DNA of 24,977 bases. Origin: an uncultured Lachnospiraceae bacterium (GTDB taxonomy: Bacteria; Bacillota; Clostridia; Lachnospirales; Lachnospiraceae). Position numbers and translations under genes: made by a program. Shown piece after piece: positions 23,312-24,977 of the stretch. Below the pieces are notes generated by a model. That model was given only the letters and a program-made list of their open reading frames with translations. It made no database searches and had not been told where the DNA came from. Location of the stretch: the NCBI GenBank assembly GCA_910586585.1, contig CAJUKA010000062.1:1-24977 (forward strand). The letters run 5' to 3'. How positions within the stretch are numbered: the stretch's first letter is position 1; the number at the start of each line of letters is the position of its first letter.

Positions 23312-24977
23312 CTATTTTCTGGCCCCGTCCGGGCCGATGGTGTAACCGTCAATGGTGGTATTGACCGCCATTGAACCGTCCGAATAGAAATAGTACCATT
23401 TACCGTCAATCTGTTTCCAGCCGCCAGTAAACATCCAGCCGTTACTGTCCAGCCAGTACCATTTTTTATCGTCTTGCAGCCAGCCGGTGGCAGGCTTGCC
23501 GTTTTTCAGATATTGCCAGGAGCCGCTGTGGTTCTGCATCCAGCCCTGGGCGGTCTGCGGGTCAATGACAATCTCCACAAACCGCCGCAGGACGGTAGCG
23601 ACCTCGGCGCGGGTGGCGGTTCCTTTCGGGTCAAAGCGGTTGCCGCCTTTCCCCGCCAGGATGCCCGCCTGCTGCATGGCTTTGACTTCCTTTGCCGCCC
23701 AGCCGCTGATCTGCGCGTTGTCCGCAAAGGTCACAGCATCATGGGCAACCGGCAGGTCATAGCCCAGCTTTTTCGCGTAATTTGCCATAATGACCGCCAT
23801 CTGTTCCCTGGTGATATTGGTGTCCGGGGAAAAGGTGGTGGCGGAGGTGCCGTTTACAATGCCTTTTTCTGCCGCCCAGTTCACATAAGGGGCGTAGTAG
23901 GCGTCTGCTTTCACATCGGTGAATTTCCCGGTTTTGTAGCTGTCCGGGTCAATGCCTGCCAGCCGCCCCAGGGCGGTGACGAACATTCCCCGCGTCATGC
24001 CGGTGTCGGGGCTGAATTGGTTGTTTCCAGTACCAGCGAGCAGCCCCCGGCTGGCTACGAAGATGATGTTATCCTCAGCCCAGTGGTTCTTAATGTCTGT
24101 AAAGACCGGGGCAGGGTTCTTGTAGCCTATGCCGTAGATGCTGAAATGCCCGGTTTCAAAAACAACCGTACCCAGGTCAGGGTCATAGCTGGATTTTGTC
24201 AGCCATTCCACCTTGCCCTTGCCATCTACATAGACCGCATAGAGATTTCCGGTCTTTTCGTCCTTTGCCGGAGCATAAGGCAGACGGACAGCGATGGTGT
24301 GGCCGTCAAAATCGGTAATCGGCGTTTCTTTCCCGCCGGAGAGATACACCAGCGACAGGTCATAGACCGGCCTTGTGCCGATGGCAGCTTTGGCTTCTTT
24401 GGATAAACCGGACGGGTCTGTTTTCTTTACCCGGAAAATAACGTCCCCGTTTGCCGATAGGGTATCCAGCCATTTCAGCAGTTTTGTGTCCATTCCTCCA
24501 ACAACCACGCCCTCAATGTTGATTTCCAGCCGCTTCACCTTTTCGCGGACGAGGGTGTTCAGGGTTTGGGCGTTAATAGTTACGTTAAAAGAGTTCTGTC
24601 CTTCTTTTGGCGTGACAGGAATGACAACCGCCACGCCGTTTGCGGTATTGCCGTTCTTTTTGGCGTCGTTCTTTGCCGTGTTGATGGCAGACTGGACAGT
24701 GCCGTTATCCACCGCCACATTCCCGTTTTTATCCGGTGTTGCCGGTTTGGTCTGGCTGGTGGTAGGAGTGTCCGGCTTGGTTTCGTCGGGACGCGCTACA
24801 ATCGTGGAGCCGCCGCCGGACGAACCATTGTCACCGCTGGAAGAACCGCCGCCGGACGAGGAACCTCCCCCGCTGCTGGAACCGCCAGAGTTTCCGCCGC
24901 CGTTGCTGTTCCTTTCAAATACCGCTTTGACAGTCACATTTGCGGCGGGCATGGTAAAGCTGTTATTACTGATTGTC
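23312..24977 (-). CDS. SLH-domain cell-surface protein with choline/glucan-binding-like repeats (5' end outside window)
   Basis: At least 554 C-terminal residues of a secreted surface protein are present. The first visible part (NNSFTMPAANVTVKAVFE) is the end of a bacterial surface repeat, so the ATG at 24952 is internal. Then come a Gly/Ser linker, a Thr/Pro/Lys segment, and a beta-rich domain with the phrase VFETGHFSIYGIGY. Three SLH repeats follow (FTDIKNHWAEDNI, FTDVKADAYYAPYVNWA and FADNAQISGWAAKEV), which anchor proteins to secondary wall polymer. The C-terminus has three GW/WYY-type cell-wall-binding repeats (GWLQDDKKWYWLD, GGWKQIDGKWYYFYSDG). The coding sequence is visibly GC-rich, unlike every other gene here, suggesting horizontal acquisition, perhaps with an integrative element. 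Confidence 0.88.
   Translation of the reverse strand, partial: TISNNSFTMPAANVTVKAVFERNSNGGGNSGGSSSGGGSSSGGGSSSGDNGSSGGGSTIVARPDETKPDTPTTSQTKPATPDKNGNVAVDNGTVQSAINTAKNDAKKNGNTANGVAVVIPVTPKEGQNSFNVTINAQTLNTLVREKVKRLEINIEGVVVGGMDTKLLKWLDTLSANGDVIFRVKKTDPSGLSKEAKAAIGTRPVYDLSLVYLSGGKETPITDFDGHTIAVRLPYAPAKDEKTGNLYAVYVDGKGKVEWLTKSSYDPDLGTVVFETGHFSIYGIGYKNPAPVFTDIKNHWAEDNIIFVASRGLLAGTGNNQFSPDTGMTRGMFVTALGRLAGIDPDSYKTGKFTDVKADAYYAPYVNWAAEKGIVNGTSATTFSPDTNITREQMAVIMANYAKKLGYDLPVAHDAVTFADNAQISGWAAKEVKAMQQAGILAGKGGNRFDPKGTATRAEVATVLRRFVEIVIDPQTAQGWMQNHSGSWQYLKNGKPATGWLQDDKKWYWLDSNGWMFTGGWKQIDGKWYYFYSDGSMAVNTTIDGYTIGPDGARK

Noticed and set aside
23474..24406. 310-codon plus-strand open frame
   Set aside because: It is antisense to the SLH protein, whose domains are unmistakable; long antisense frames are expected in GC-rich DNA.

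Overview
The window looks like chromosomal DNA of an AT-rich, spore-forming Firmicute, most likely a Lachnospiraceae-type Clostridium. Evidence is the spoIVA gene, the gene order DUF512-der-plsY-gpsA-spoIVA, strong AGGAGG ribosome binding sites and the codon style. All convincing genes lie on the minus strand except the PRPP synthetase gene near 21-22 kb.

Layout. (1) 1-47: apparent end of an insertion element with a perfect 7-bp hairpin, breaking a TauE/SafE-family exporter gene (48-542). (2) 561-834: a 112-bp palindromic repeat in about 2.4 tandem copies; it also supplies the last codons of nagA. (3) 804-10913: a long unidirectional catabolic operon. In transcription order it encodes an FSA/TalC-type transaldolase, a divergent triosephosphate-isomerase-fold enzyme, a LarA-family (nickel-pincer racemase) protein, an SsuCBA/TauCBA-type ABC importer, a DUF4838 glycosidase-like protein, NagB-like and NagA-like enzymes and the TauE exporter. 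(4) 11090-12325: a ROK/NagC-type repressor with its own terminator and palindromic operator candidates. (5) 12717-20829: housekeeping and sporulation genes: DUF512 radical SAM protein, der, plsY, gpsA, a MoxR/VWA pair and spoIVA. (6) 20928-22281: prs with a clear sigma-A promoter, a possible overlapping leader ORF and a terminator. (7) 22399-23311: decayed gene remnants (an MBL-fold hydrolase and an unidentified C-terminal fragment) with strong hairpins. (8) 23312-24977: a visibly GC-rich SLH-domain surface protein, cut by the window edge and probably acquired.

The most interesting element is the operon in (3). It joins amino-sugar enzymes to a sulfonate-type importer, a TauE exporter and a small transaldolase, but contains no sugar kinase or PTS. 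By remembered family alignments, the NagA-like, NagB-like, transaldolase and TIM-like proteins each keep catalytic residues while lacking residues that normally hold the substrate phosphate. I infer a pathway for an N-acetylated amino sugar bearing a non-phosphate anionic group, perhaps a 6-sulfonate, related in logic to the sulfo-transaldolase route for sulfoquinovose. The substrate is not proven by sequence, and the exporter appears broken in this strain.
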